A stretch of DNA of 64,000 nucleotides from positions 165,343,195 through 165,407,194 of the forward strand of contig OX246755.1 of the NCBI GenBank assembly GCA_945910035.1, in the 5' to 3' direction. The notes below the pieces were generated by a model. It did no database searches. It was not told the origin of the DNA and saw nothing but the letters and a program-made list of their open reading frames with translations. Origin of the DNA: Brachypalpus laphriformis. Taxonomy: Eukaryota; Arthropoda; Insecta; Diptera; Syrphidae. The translations under genes were made by a program, and so were the position numbers. Below are positions 44,456-55,249 of this stretch, one piece after another. Numbering within the stretch: the stretch's first letter is position 1; every line of letters begins with the position of its first letter.

Positions 44456-44799
44456 TCTGCATAGACGGTGAGTGGAGGAGAAGGTACAATGCCGAGCTAT
44501 ACGGCATGTACAAGGACATCTACTTAGCCAGAGAAGTTCACATACAGCGACTAAGATGGCTGGGTCATTTAGAGCGGATGGAGCCCAATGTTCCCGCTAA
44601 GAAAGTTTTCGAATCCACCCCGGATGGACGACGCAGTAGAGAACGACCTCGCGGTAGGTGGCGCAAACAAGTGGAGGGGGACCTCAACCAACTTGGCGTG
44701 CGCAACTGGAGGCAGCTGGCTCGTAATCGTGCTAGCTGGAGAGGTTTGTTGGTTGAGGCCCAGGTCCACCCCGGACCGTAGCGCCATCTAAGTAAGTAG
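44456..44799 (+). mobile_element. RTE-like 3' end nested in the R1-clade copy
   Basis: Open frame with VCIDGEWRRRYNAELYGMYK, IQRLRWLGHLERMEPNVPAK, KVFESTPDGRRSRERPRGRW and NWRQLARNRASWRGLLVEAQ, ending in TAG. The terminus GCGCCATCTAAGTAAGTAGT follows. It is an RTE subfamily distinct from the 40.5-kb copy (ERMEPN versus ERMDTN) and closest to the copy at 21.4 kb. It is flanked by TATAAGAACG (44446-44455) and TATGAGAACG (44800-44809), a probable 10-bp duplication with one mismatch. R1-clade sequence lies on both sides. Confidence 0.9.
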
Positions 44800-44809
44800 T
44801 ATGAGAACG

Positions 44810-46420
44810 GCTTCGGTTTAGTGGTTCGCTGATTCCAAACATGATGTCGGTATCCATAGCTTCACGTTTGTGATTGTTTGATTGTAGTTTTGCATGACTT
44901 CTTCTAATCATTTGGACACTACTGCAACTGCAATATCATCGGCATTTGTATTCTTAGCATGCCATTTACATTATGTTTCATAGAATTGGTCCCAGAACCG
45001 ACTGTTGTGGAACTCCTTCCATGACCTCTTCGGTGAACCTCCATGAACCTCTTCGGTCCCTCTTCTACCTCTTAGAGGCGGGCTTTGTCTTCGAAGTGGT
45101 TGACTTATCCGCAGTAGGTAGTTAGTTAGTGCTCTTAGTATAAAACTCCAGTCGGTTGAGTTGAACGTGTTCTTAACTTCAAGTGTTACGACAGCACAGT
45201 ACTGTTTTTTTTTTCCTTAGAGTCATCTTTCTAGTGCAATTGCTTCACGTGTCATGTCACACACAGCTTGTATTGCATAGTTGGTGTTTCTTTACTTTAT
45301 ACATCTGAACTGTCGGTTACAAAGCTTCGGGTCCTTTGCGTATATTGCTCTAGTTATGTCCGTATAATTTTCTCGAATACCTTCGCCCAACGTATCTAGC
45401 GGGAACAACGGCCAGTACGACGATTATTGTTCAGGTGCCTCGTAGCTCTGCAGTATCAAGACTAGTTGTTGCCGTTTACACTGAGACGGGAATTTTCCAT
45501 CTGTGAGAATACGTCCATAGTGAACCAGTTCTCGCTTTAGCGCTTATCAGCTTTCAGGCGAGATTCACGTCGGTACTTAGAGGCAACCCGATTCCAGCAG
45601 TTGATGATCATAATGAACATCGCGCCGATGCCGCCGGTTTTAGTTGTAACCTCCTTCCGAATAGAATTCTTCTCGAAAGAAAACACACAGAACACGCTTG
45701 AAAGCTGGCTACTGGCGTTTTGTGACCACGATGGACGTACCATTAGGTATGCTGAGCAGAGGTGTATGAAAACATGAAGTCTGGTTTTGGTCGCCTACTT
45801 CAAAACAAAGTTCGAGATCCCGTCCCTACCTAACGACATGTCGCTTTTGATAGCTACCACAGCTTTTACGACTTTCTCAGTTGTTACTCGTGGGAGTGTG
45901 AATCCATCTTACCTCGGGAATAGGATGCTGACAATTGAGTTAGTGACGTGTGGGCATATAGGTGCAGCTACCGGCACTTTTCAGTCTACTCATGACGATT
46001 TTGTATGCGATTCCCCATAGGTTGTGTTGTAGTTCCTCCCGGTGTACCTGGAATGATTCGCTTTTGCTCTTTTTAATCATCTTATGGAGTTGCATTTCCT
46101 TCATCTGGAATTCTACTCGAAGTTCTTCATAATTCTCTGAGTCTCTGCCTCTTGTCCTTTCCTGACGCCTCTGCATTCTATGGCAGTCGGCTCGAAGCTC
46201 GGCGATGTCGTCGTTCTACCAGTATACCGGCGTTATTCCGTTTCATTTTCCCTTTCGCGGCATGGCTGCATCACACCCGCTGGTCAGCGATGATGTCAAT
46301 TCTTCTGCTTGCTCCTCTGCTGTGCCACTCGTTATTTCGATGCTACTTAGCATGTACCCGAGCATATCAAAGTCTAAGTCGCCCGTTTTCTAGCCCAGCT
46401 TTGGTAGATTTCGAGGCAGG
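44810..46420 (-). mobile_element. R1-clade LINE, endonuclease end, linker and RT (second copy, right part)
   Basis: Minus-strand order: linker TSGCDAAMPRKG and DDIAELRADCHRMQRRQERT, EELQHNLWGIAYKIVMSRLK, then RT: RFPSQCKRQQ-type sequence, YAIQAVCDMTREAIALER, LEVKNTFNSTDWSFILRAL, GVPQQSVLGPIL. The catalytic box reads NADD (44946-44935), with both aspartates present and the aromatic residue lost. It ends at ESANH*TEAVL next to the nested RTE, and its thumb resumes at 44446. Heavily frameshifted. This is a second R1-clade copy, independent of that at 2.4-4.1 kb. Confidence 0.82.
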
Positions 46421-46830
46421 TTGCTGCATTGGAACAGTGTTTGCTCTTCTATCTCAAATATAATGACATCGTACACGGATGTGTCTGCCTATGCAACTAT
46501 AGACTCATTTGCAAATTCTATGTTAGTTTCTTTACATTTATTCACATTGCAGTGATACCACTAACAAAGCAGATATTTTTGGACCATCTTCATGCGCCTG
46601 CACTATTTATTCGTATTATTTGCAACAGATTTAGTATTGAAACTGTTTTCTGCTTAGTTTAAGGACTATTCTAGTTCTTTGAATGCCAAAAACATGCCAA
46701 AAGGATTAAGATACTCCTTAGTCGTCTTATAGTGAAATGTTATTAGTCGACTCTCCCGTGATGCCATCCTTAGTATAACTTGTTTGCCCACAAAGGCTAT
46801 TTTAACATAACCACCTCAACGAATAGTGGA
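46421..46830. other. Short unassigned stretch
   Basis: Lies between the upstream edge of the R1-clade copy and the right direct repeat. No motif recognised; it may hold unrecognised endonuclease/ORF1 sequence of the R1 copy. Confidence 0.4.
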
Positions 46831-47009
46831 CCTTCACTTCTTTACCAGTTCATCAGTGGTTCCACTTTCGAATATTCTGCAGTTAGAGCTACAAAATATA
46901 ATTACTTTTCACGGAACTGAGTCAATTAATGCGTCATCCCATTTATTCCAACAAAGTGGTGCAACTATAATACTTCTACAAAACCATTTATCCCTCCTTG
47001 CACCACAGT
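46831..47009 (+). repeat. ~170-bp direct repeat, right copy
   Basis: Same orientation as 43848-44028, about 3.0 kb away. It differs by point changes (TTTTCACGGAACTGAG against TTTTCGCGGAAGTAAG) and a 5-6 bp insertion (CTATAATACTTC against CTACTTC). Beyond 47009 the two copies diverge. Confidence 0.85.
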
Positions 47010-48075
47010 GAAATAAAATTGCATTACCTACATACAAACTCACACTTGCATCCTTATCCAAGATGTCAACCATAATTCTTCACCAATAAACTCTCTCACT
47101 TTACTGCAATAATCTCACTCTCACAATCGTAAAAAGATACCAATTAAACCGGCCTCACGATGTCGATGGTGTGGAATTTGCAATTTGTAATAAAAATTTC
47201 AAAATTATTATGTCCGTCCAAGAATTTGTCGTCCTCTGTCGCAGCTGTTGGATTTTGTCCTTTTCGAAAGAGTTTCCCATAAAACGACTCCCCAGCCATA
47301 GCCATAACAAAGTAAGCCAACTTGTTAGCCTTCCATGCAGGAGGTGAGAAAATCTTTTCGTCTTTATTGATTTTTCCCCCCATAGGCTTAATAATAAAAT
47401 TTTTTTAATATTTTTTCTCATTATAATGACGATGGCTTTTTAAAAGGCATAACCCCACAAGAATGTTTCTAATAGCGTGACAAGAAATCAATAAACTAAT
47501 CAAAAATATGGAAATGGTCGGATTTAAATGACAACCTACAAGGCGGCCGGGGGGTATTATCTATTCATATTTGTTGTTTATGCGAATATTCCGAAAACCT
47601 GTCACACACGAAGAAATATGAATAAATTAGTATTTTGTAGCAAAAGCATATATTCAGCTTAAGTAGAATTTGGATTTTATAATAATAAAGATACAAATCA
47701 AACGTGGAAGCTGGAATAATTAAATCATTTATACGCCGTTGGTTGCTTTTTTTGCCCATAATTGTAAGTCTTTGGTACACGAGCTGGTAAAAAATTAAGT
47801 AATGATTTGTATCTATTGGATGCTTGAATTTGAGGGAATATCTTGTAGCTTACACACAGCCATTGACAAATAAGGTGATATTTATGTCAGTGAACCATAT
47901 TAGGGGTTCATGGTCTTTCGCTGAATGGAAATTTGCAATCCGCTGTGCCCTTACAAAATTTTATTCGTGAAAGTATATACCTTGATACTTGAGTATTTTA
48001 ATTGAAATTAATCGTCTCAATATTTCATTTAGATTAAGAGCTTCACTAAGAAGTTCTTCGAATACCTACTTACGT
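47010..48075. other. Gene-free stretch with one unrecognised open frame
   Basis: The minus-strand frame 47383-47144 (MGGKINKDEKIFSPPAWKAN, then KLAYFVMAMAGESFYGKLFR) has a protein-like composition, but I cannot place it in a family. There are no splice-site or transposon features that support it. The rest is AT-rich DNA without features. Confidence 0.35.
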
Positions 48076-48079
48076 ATGT

Positions 48080-50870
48080 CCTATATCCCCTTGTGGGTCG
48101 TAGGTTCTCGACTAAACTTACTTGCATTGATGTATGGTTTCTGGCAATGTGTCTGAGTTCTCCCCAACTTTTCTCCAACTGCCGTGCCTCCTTCTCGACT
48201 GTTCTGAGTCATGTTCTCCTCCGACCGCCAGGTATTCCGCCATCCCGGGTTAAAGAGTTGCATTGCATAACATGGTTAACTGTGAAAATGTCATCTTTCG
48301 CAACCCCTGCCACTTCCGCCATTGGATGTTTATGCCTATTGTCTCCTAATGTGCTCTCTGGTAGAGATGTTCATTAGAAATACGACTGGAGCAGACAATC
48401 CTAAGCATATTGCGCAGGTACCCATAGCAATGGTCACGTTTCATGTACTGCATCCAAATAACAGCAGGGATTCAACGTCTGGGCGAAACAGTTTCAGCTT
48501 GGTGTTCAAACTGATTGCATTACTTCGCCATATTTTGGACAACATCCCGAAACCGGACTTTGCTTTTACGATCCTGTTGGGTATATCGGTTCCATCATCG
48601 GTCGAGACAAAACTCGCAAGATACTGGAAATCCTCTACTCTCTCTACCAGTTTTCCAGCAATGCGTACTTAAGCCGATGAGTTTGTTCCAAGGCTGATTG
48701 ATAATTTTAGTTTTTGCCGTACGACGACGGCTGCCTCCCTCTCCACATCTGCTGTGATTTACTGGATGTCCATAATTCTGTGAGAGAGTAAGCATACATC
48801 ATCAGTGTAGTCAAGATGTTTCAGTTTTGATGTAAGAGTCCATAAAATTCCTCCGTTTCCTGCTGACAAATCTGCACGAAGCACATCGGTAATCACCAAT
48901 AGGAATAGTATTGGTGAAAGAATACACTTTGGATCTCAAATTCCTCAGACAACCTTCCCCTATGCAGAATGTGATATTTGGAGCCTTCATATGCTGCTTT
49001 GATAATAGCAATTAATTTATCGGGAATACTTCTCCTGCGTAAGGCAATCCAGATAAACTACCTGTTGGCACTGTCAAACACCTTTTCAAAATCGATGAAC
49101 AGCAGGTGAAGTGGCGATCGTTATTCAACGCACTGTTCGATGATAATCCGAAAGGTGTTGATATGGTCGACACAGGACGATTCAACGCGGAAACCTGCTT
49201 GTTCAGCATCGAGTGCGTCTTTGGATCTTGTTTGATTCGCTTTAGGACGAATTTAGCTGTTATCTTAGCCACAGCAGGCAGCACGCAGATACCCCTCCAA
49301 TTTCAGCACTCTATTAAATTTCCTTTCTTAGGGAGCTTGACGATCATTCCCTTTTTCCACTCGTTGGGAAAGTTTTCAGCTTCACAACCTCTCTCTATAA
49401 GTGGAAGCGGAAGCTCAGCCGATGTTGTTGGCGCTACTTGTAAGAGCTCTGCTGGAATACCGTCAAGTCCTACTGCCTAAAGCCCTTAGCTTTCGTGGTG
49501 CGTATTCGGGTTTTTCTCACCTCGGGCACCTCAATCTGATTTGGGAGCATATCGCTAGCGAATACGCGGTTCAAGACCGTAGCAAAATGCTATTTCCATC
49601 TCTTGAGCTGGTCTTCATCCGAAATGAGAAAGGAGCCGTCTAGCTACGACTACCTAATAGCTTTGGTGATAGACGTAGGCTGTAGACGGCTCTGTTGTTG
49701 CAACCTCCGTGCAGCTTCTTCTGCTTCTATAACCAGCGCATTGATAAAGTTGCGCCTGTCATGTCGCACGCTATGCTGAACTTCTCCCATATTCATGCGA
49801 TATAGGGGTTATAGACCGCTTCTATCTGCTGCTGGGGTAACTGCAATGCGAGCTTCAGCTGTCTTCGTTCATCAATCCGTCTCCAGGTACCTGCGGAAAG
49901 TCACGCCCTATGTGCCTTCCCTGCGATCGAACGACAATTCTTTCAGCACCAGATATTAAAACATTTTTCACAGCACACAAATGATCTGGGATGGTTGCGG
50001 GCAGTGGCGTGCTGATTGCTTCCACACCTTGCGAAATATGGTCCCTTAATTGTTGGCGTACTGATGGATTACTTATTCTGTCGACGTTGAACCTGAACAT
50101 TTTTGTGTTGTCGTGGGATCTTCGAACTGCAGCGTAGTTGGAGAGTGGCTATTATACCCACATCTGCTCCTCGCCTGTTTTATACGTCCAGGAGTCTACT
50201 TATTCAGCGGCGATTGATGGCAAAATAGACAATTTGATTGGGAGTTGTTTCCCTGTCATTGGAAATCCAGCTGACTTTGTGGCAGGTCTGTGCTCAAACA
50301 TGGTACCAACTATCACAAGGCGGTTGGCATTGTGGAAATCTGCAAACCTTTCGCCGTTGTCATTGCGGTTGTCTAGTCCATGATTCCCGATTACATGTTT
50401 GAGCCCTTCGTTGTCGTTGCCTGCCTTGGCATTCAAATCCCCCATCACTAAGACAATGTCTCCATTTTGTGTTCCTTGAAGACGGCACTTAAAAGATTGT
50501 AGAAGCTCTCCTTCTCATCCCTAGGCGAGGGATTCATTGGGACATAATACTGTATAATGGTGACGCGTTGTAATCTAGTCCGGAATCTGGTCATCCTAAT
50601 CCTATCACCATGAGGCTGCCAGGAAATTAGGCCCTTGCGTGCTGTTGTTGTAAGCAGCAGTCCGACTCCATATTCCCGCGGACTTCCGGATGGTCTTCCA
50701 GAATAGAGTAGTAACATACAGTGTTACGCGTTGGTGACTGGTACTCGCCCGCTTCTAGCCATCTCCTTTCACTTAACCCCAAAATGTCCAGTCGATATCG
50801 CATGAATTCATTTTCCAATTGAAGGAATCTGGCATTGTAAGGACCTTTGCTTCCTTAGTCGAGGAGCGTC
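48080..50870 (-). mobile_element. Endonuclease-RT LINE (family C), nearly full coding span, degenerate
   Basis: The longest LINE remnant of its kind here. Minus-strand order: endonuclease MRYRLDILGLSERRWLEAGE (catalytic Glu in SERRW), VGLLLTTTARKGLISWQPH, VTIIQYYVPMN, then GDLNAKAGNDNEGLKHVIGN (GDxN motif) and NGERFADFHNANRLVIVGTM. RT: AVGLDGIPAELL, NFPNEWKKGMIVKLPKKGN, WRGICVLPAVAKITAKFVLK, AGFRVESSCVDHINTFRIII, LHLLFIDFEKVFDSANR, then LDYTDDVCLLSHR with YTDD at 48809-48798. C-terminus: VEDFQYLASFVS, then GWRNTWRSEENMTQNSREGG. Each block is in a different frame from the next, so it is dead. This endonuclease-RT type is widespread in invertebrates. I do not assign its clade (RTE-like or CR1-like). 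It is distinct from the AAGT-tailed RTE copies. Confidence 0.85.
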
Positions 50871-52947
50871 TTTACATACCAGAAGCCTATCTCTGTCAGT
50901 GTGCAATAGCCAAAGGTCGTCAATATGTGTTCGTTCTTTATCCAAGGCATAGTGTCGGTTTCTGTAGCGGGCAATTTTCAGTAACGCAGGTTACTAGCCC
51001 ATGCTACTTAGTCCAGAATCAAAGCCCTAGATAAACCGCACTTACAATTTCGACCTACACGCATAAGGGCTTATACGTTTCTATAGTTGCCGGGCACCGC
51101 CTCTAGGAGATAAAGCAAGCATTTCATCAGGAATTTGATTGTTGCACTACTGTCCCAAGCCAAGTTTTGAGCAGACAGTAGTTTGCCGATCAACGGCAAT
51201 GCAGATCCCCAAAAGCAGGAGAGATGCACCCTTATTAAAATTGTATAAGTTGTGTCCCGATGTTCATCTTTCTCATAAGCTATAATCACACGTAGGTTAC
51301 TAGACCTTACTCAGTTCAATAAATACTAATTCTCCCTTCCTCTCACACAATTTTGTTATTAAAAGAATTATACATATATTTGACTACTAACAATTGATTG
51401 TGCTTAACATTAATATTTTTCTTTTTTTTTCATTCCAGGTATGCAACAGTTCAATAAGGAAATGTGTGGTGAATTTCTAATTAACTTAATCCTTTCTTAT
51501 TAAGAAAAACAAGGAACGTGAAGCCGTTATTAACCCTTGTCTTAGCTTTAGTAATGTCACTCGGAGGTTGTAATTAAACACTTCTCCGAGCGTCATCCTC
51601 TGTTCTTTGTTGCCTGTAATAAAATTTAAATCTTTATAACCGGGACAATGGTTCCAAAGCAATTAAGGAAATAACACAGTGGGGGTGCAACAGTAATAAA
51701 ATATTATAACAACTGTCTTACGACATCTTACAGGTTCTTATTACATTCCACAAACACTTGTAGCAAATTAAGATGTTTAACTGTTGATATAGCATTAAGG
51801 TGTTTCTTTCTACATAAGAATTCATAAACATTGATTTTTATTTGTATCATCCTCAATGAAGTCACCGACTCCTTTCATTGAATAGACTTAACTGGCTGCC
51901 TTGCTGTTCGAGTATGTATGCATAGTACAATACTTAGCGGTCAAAGCAAGCCCTTTCTGTCTGTCTATTACCAAAGTACACCTCATTGTCGTTAGTAGTC
52001 ACGTATAAGATGTTTCACACCGATTTGACATAGTCACACCATTCATAAGCGCGCCTTCAAGAGCAGACAATCTTATCCAATCTTCTAAAGAAGGGACAAA
52101 CTCAGAGGATGACTTCTCTCCTTAGGGATTATTTTTCGTTCTCGTTATTTTTCTTTTGCAAAAACCGGAACAAAAAAAAAAGAAAGAACAAAAATCAGTA
52201 AGACCAACAAGGAAATTAAAAGTCAAACAAAGAGGGTCTCTCTCCCCCCACCTTTTGGTCGATCTCTCAGTTCATCAGCAGAAATCCTCTGATCGGTTGG
52301 ACTAACCGATATCGTCAGTGGTGGAGAATAGAAATTCTGGAATATGTGGCCGTTGGAGATACTCATTGGTGCTACCTGTCGCTTCGTGTGTGTCTGTCTG
52401 CCCTGGTGTCTCAAATATGGTGCGACTACAAACATATTATGAACTCTGAGACTACAATGTTGCCGAACGAGATCAGAAATTGCAGAATTAATTACCGGTC
52501 GTTTGGGGCGAACATTGCTGTTGGAATGGTTTTTGTTTTTGTCTGTTTTTCGTGTGTGGGGAACCAAAACAAAACAAAAATTAAGAAAATAAGACAGCAA
52601 ATGACTTTTGTAAAACGGTTAAACATTCGAAAATGCATGTTTATGAGGAATGAGGGAAATTATATTGTTCATAAGAGTAATGGTAATGAGAAAGCGTGCG
52701 GAAGGTGTCGGTCTAATTAAATTCCCTTTATAGCATTTGTGACGGGAGTTCTGGATATTTTTCAAAAGAATCCTAGCTCTCTAGGGAGGGTATTCACTTA
52801 GTGTGCTCCATAGTCAGTCTTAAAAGGAATCTTGTCCAAAGCTCTGTAGAATTTCATAAGTTTTGTGATGATAGCCTGGAAGCATTTGTATACTACTTCT
52901 GTTTTCATAAAGTGCATTGGCTGGTTTGTTTGTCCCAAACTTGTATC
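50871..52947. other. Gene-free stretch
   Basis: No gene recognised. A pyrimidine tract with CATTCCAG before GTATGC (about 51430-51446) resembles a splice acceptor, but no coding exon follows. Antisense-overlapping open frames at 52223-52720 lack motifs. Confidence 0.5.
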
Positions 52948-52965
52948 GTTTTTCGAATGCATTGT

Positions 52966-53068
52966 CTTCTCCTTCTTCATTTGATCAGCGAGGTTATCAT
53001 CCGAAAACAAGGGATCACAACCCTCCCACTTCACCGCATTTCTACTGATCCGCCTGTGAGGTTCGCCT
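52966..53068 (-). repeat. GAA-tailed element, short copy with 18-bp duplication
   Basis: A 103-bp insertion of the same unit as at 34211-34339: minus strand GGCGAACCTCACAGGCGGAT, CAGTAGAAATGCGGTGAAGT, GGGAGGGTTGTGATCCCTTG and a short GAA-rich end. It is flanked by a perfect 18-bp duplication GTTTTTCGAATGCATTGT at 52948-52965 and 53069-53086. The duplication makes this one of the best-defined insertions in the window. Confidence 0.92.
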
Positions 53069-53169
53069 GTTTTTCGAATGCATTGTATCCTTTAGAATGG
53101 TTCTAAGTACGTATCTATAGTGATACTCAGGCTGCGCTTAAGGTCCTCCTTAACCCTTTAACCATTTTC

Positions 53170-53469
53170 AAAATAGTTCGTGAAACCAAAAACTCTTTGA
53201 ACTCGGTCGCAAGGCTGAATTCTCTGTCTCTTATCTGGGTCGCAGGTCACACTGTAGCCTTGGGAAACGTAATCTCCGGTGAGGTTGCTAGACAAGGCTC
53301 AGAGGAGAGATTCTAAGGTCCCACGTTGGGTTTACCTGTGCCCTCGGTTAGGGCTTCCATTGACGATTGGGTCCCTTAGGAAGTCAATTGTGTGTGACAT
53401 AACTATCCAGGATGTAGGTTGACTAAACGAATGTTCCCGGGCGTCTGTAAGAAATCAGCGGGATTCTTG
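53170..53469 (+). mobile_element. RNase H LINE fragment, left part
   Basis: The frame reads NSLNSVARLNSLSLIWVAGH then TVALGNVISGEVARQGSEE, the end of a LINE RNase H (normally WVPGH...GNE.AD.LARQG). The final catalytic Asp is not preserved. It continues TLGLPVPSVRASIDDWV and is then interrupted by a GAA-tailed element at 53470. The C-terminal part resumes at 53831. Confidence 0.7.
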
Positions 53470-53823
53470 TTATTTTCTTCTTCTTCCTATTTTGGCGAGA
53501 TTACGATCCGAATGGAAAGTATCATAACCCTCCCACTTCACAGCATTTCTACTGATCCCCCCGTGGGGTTTGCCTGTTTGACCTCAAAACATATCGGCAG
53601 GCCTCCTGATTTTGGATCACTTTGTTACTGAGGCTGGTGTCGTTACATTTGTGTAATCTAGGCAATTATAGGCCTGCCACTCCTGCCTCACGATGTCTTT
53701 GGAACGTCCCCTGATATTGTCTCTTTGATCTCTTCTTTGAACTTGGTAATATCAACTGAGCCGGTCGCGCTTTATTTTTCGTAAGATGGTTTCCTTGATG
53801 TGAAGGCTTTCACGGATCTTCGT
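53470..53823 (-). repeat. GAA-tailed element, long copy 2
   Basis: A 354-bp minus-strand copy. Its 5' end (right) reads CGAAGATCCGTGAAAGCCTT, the same start as the copy at 13853. It then contains AGCGCGACCGGCTCAGTTGA, GGCCTATAATTGCCTA, GATCCAAAATCAGGAGGCCT and the common 3' part CCCCACGGGGGGATCAGTAG. It ends with AAAATAGGAAGAAGAAG. ATTCTTG at 53463-53469 and 53824-53830 is a possible 7-bp duplication. It interrupts a LINE RNase H/zinc-finger coding segment. Confidence 0.8.
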
Positions 53824-54115
53824 ATTCTTGCTGTCTCTCAGCAAAAAGACTGCAGGCAACTTATTGTCGTCTTGACAGTCTACTTTGCTTTCTCCAAGCA
53901 CCTTAATGTGCTGGGTTTAAGTGACACTATAATCTGCGACGCTTGTGGAAAAAGCGACAACACTGAGGAACATTATCTCTGCAAGTGTTCGGCCTTTGCT
54001 CGTATCAAGTGTCAGATCCTCGGTGCTGGTCTGGTGAGTGCTGGTACTGTAAGCTCCTCATCATTGAAGTGCTTGCTTGGCTTTCTAAGAAAGATAAGGA
54101 AATTCCAATAAAATG
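53824..54115 (+). mobile_element. RNase H LINE fragment, right part (C-terminal zinc finger)
   Basis: Continues the fragment at 53170: VSQQKDCRQLIVVLTVYFAF, LNVLGLSDTIICDACGKSD and an intact zinc finger CDACGKSDNTEEHYLCKC (53939-53992), ending LKCLLGFLRKIRKFQ with a stop at 54109-54111. A non-coding end follows. The finger fits the C-terminal nucleic-acid-binding motif seen in the other RNase H LINEs here. Confidence 0.78.
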
Positions 54116-54500
54116 GGTATATCAGGGCCCAGTTGCATCTAAGTGCTCCAGTCGAGGGCTCAATAATGCGAAGATGACAAGTGCATTTTAATTTGCCAGA
54201 CTGTCTACTCCTACGATACCATTCACATCTGATGACTCTGTATTGATATTTTCGAAACATATCTGATGCAATTTCATAGAGACTTACTATTTTGTATTTC
54301 CTCATCGTCTTATTTTGGTTCACAGTCAGCTCCTTTAAGTCAGATTAGTGATATTTAAAGGATCTGATCTCACATCTCAACGAAAACTTGTTTGAGTTTA
54401 TTTAGCATACTCGAAAATACGAAGGGTGTATACCCCACTAACTCATTGCAAACGCAAGAAGGGTTTTCTTTGGCGTTTTCTACCTATTGAGTTGAATATC
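54116..54500. other. Short unassigned stretch
   Basis: Nothing recognised; probably non-coding flank between two LINE fragments. Confidence 0.4.
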
Positions 54501-54509
54501 GACCTTGTG

Positions 54510-55249
54510 TGTGCGCCCATGGGATTTTTAAATATGGAGGAGCTGCCTTCGTTTGGTGTATGCACAAAGTCATCGTCCAACTACGGGTGGGCGAAATCTT
54601 GCTCGGTAACAGCAGTATCAGGTCTTTTGCCTCGTCTTCGAAAAAGGCGATGCTATGTCTTGCAAGGACTGCCAAGGAATACCCGTGCTAAATGTCGGAT
54701 ACGAGATGCTATCCAACGTACTGTGTGAACGGCTTCATCTCTTCTGCAACACAATAATCGGCACGTACTAATGTGGCTTCCAGCAGCCCGGTAGATCGAC
54801 GACAGACCAAATTTTCAGACCTACGCAAATTCTGAGAAATGTCAATGAATTTCAAGTCGAAACTCACCACCTGTTTATCCACTTTAAGGCCACATGTGAT
54901 AACTTTCATCGTCTTGAACTCGACAATGCTATTGCTAAATTAGGAATCCCATCAAAACTGACCCAGCTGTGTCGCATAACACTGTGAACTACATAGTGCT
55001 CTATGCAATTTGGAAACCGCTCATCTGACCTATTTCGAACTTGCACCAAATTTCGACAAGGATACGCTATCATGTGATTTCTTCAATTTAATGCTGAAAC
55101 AAATAGTGTGCAGAGCAGACATTAACACGGAAGGTATTATCTTGCACAAAGCCGTCCAGTTGCTGGGGTGCGCAGATGAGATTGACATCATCCAAAGATC
55201 ACAACTTGCAATCATAGATGTATTTACTGCAATTAAAGATCAAGCAAGA
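54510..55249 (+). mobile_element. RTE-like element family B, part 1 (RT)
   Basis: Plus-strand frames: MLSNVLCERLHLFCNTIIGT, CGFQQPGRSTTDQIFR, VNEFQVETHHLFIHFKATCD, LGIPSKLTQLCRITL, then an open frame DTLSCDFFNLMLKQIVCRAD and NTEGIILHKAVQLLGC. The catalytic box reads CADE (55169-55180) instead of YADD. It corresponds closely to the family B copy at 36.6-37.9 kb. A SINE interrupts it at about 55250 and the thumb resumes at 55448. Confidence 0.8.

Noticed and set aside
43848..47009. LTR retrotransposon with ~170-bp LTRs
   Set aside because: The interior is an R1-clade LINE in antisense with a nested RTE. No gag, protease, integrase, primer-binding site or polypurine tract is seen.
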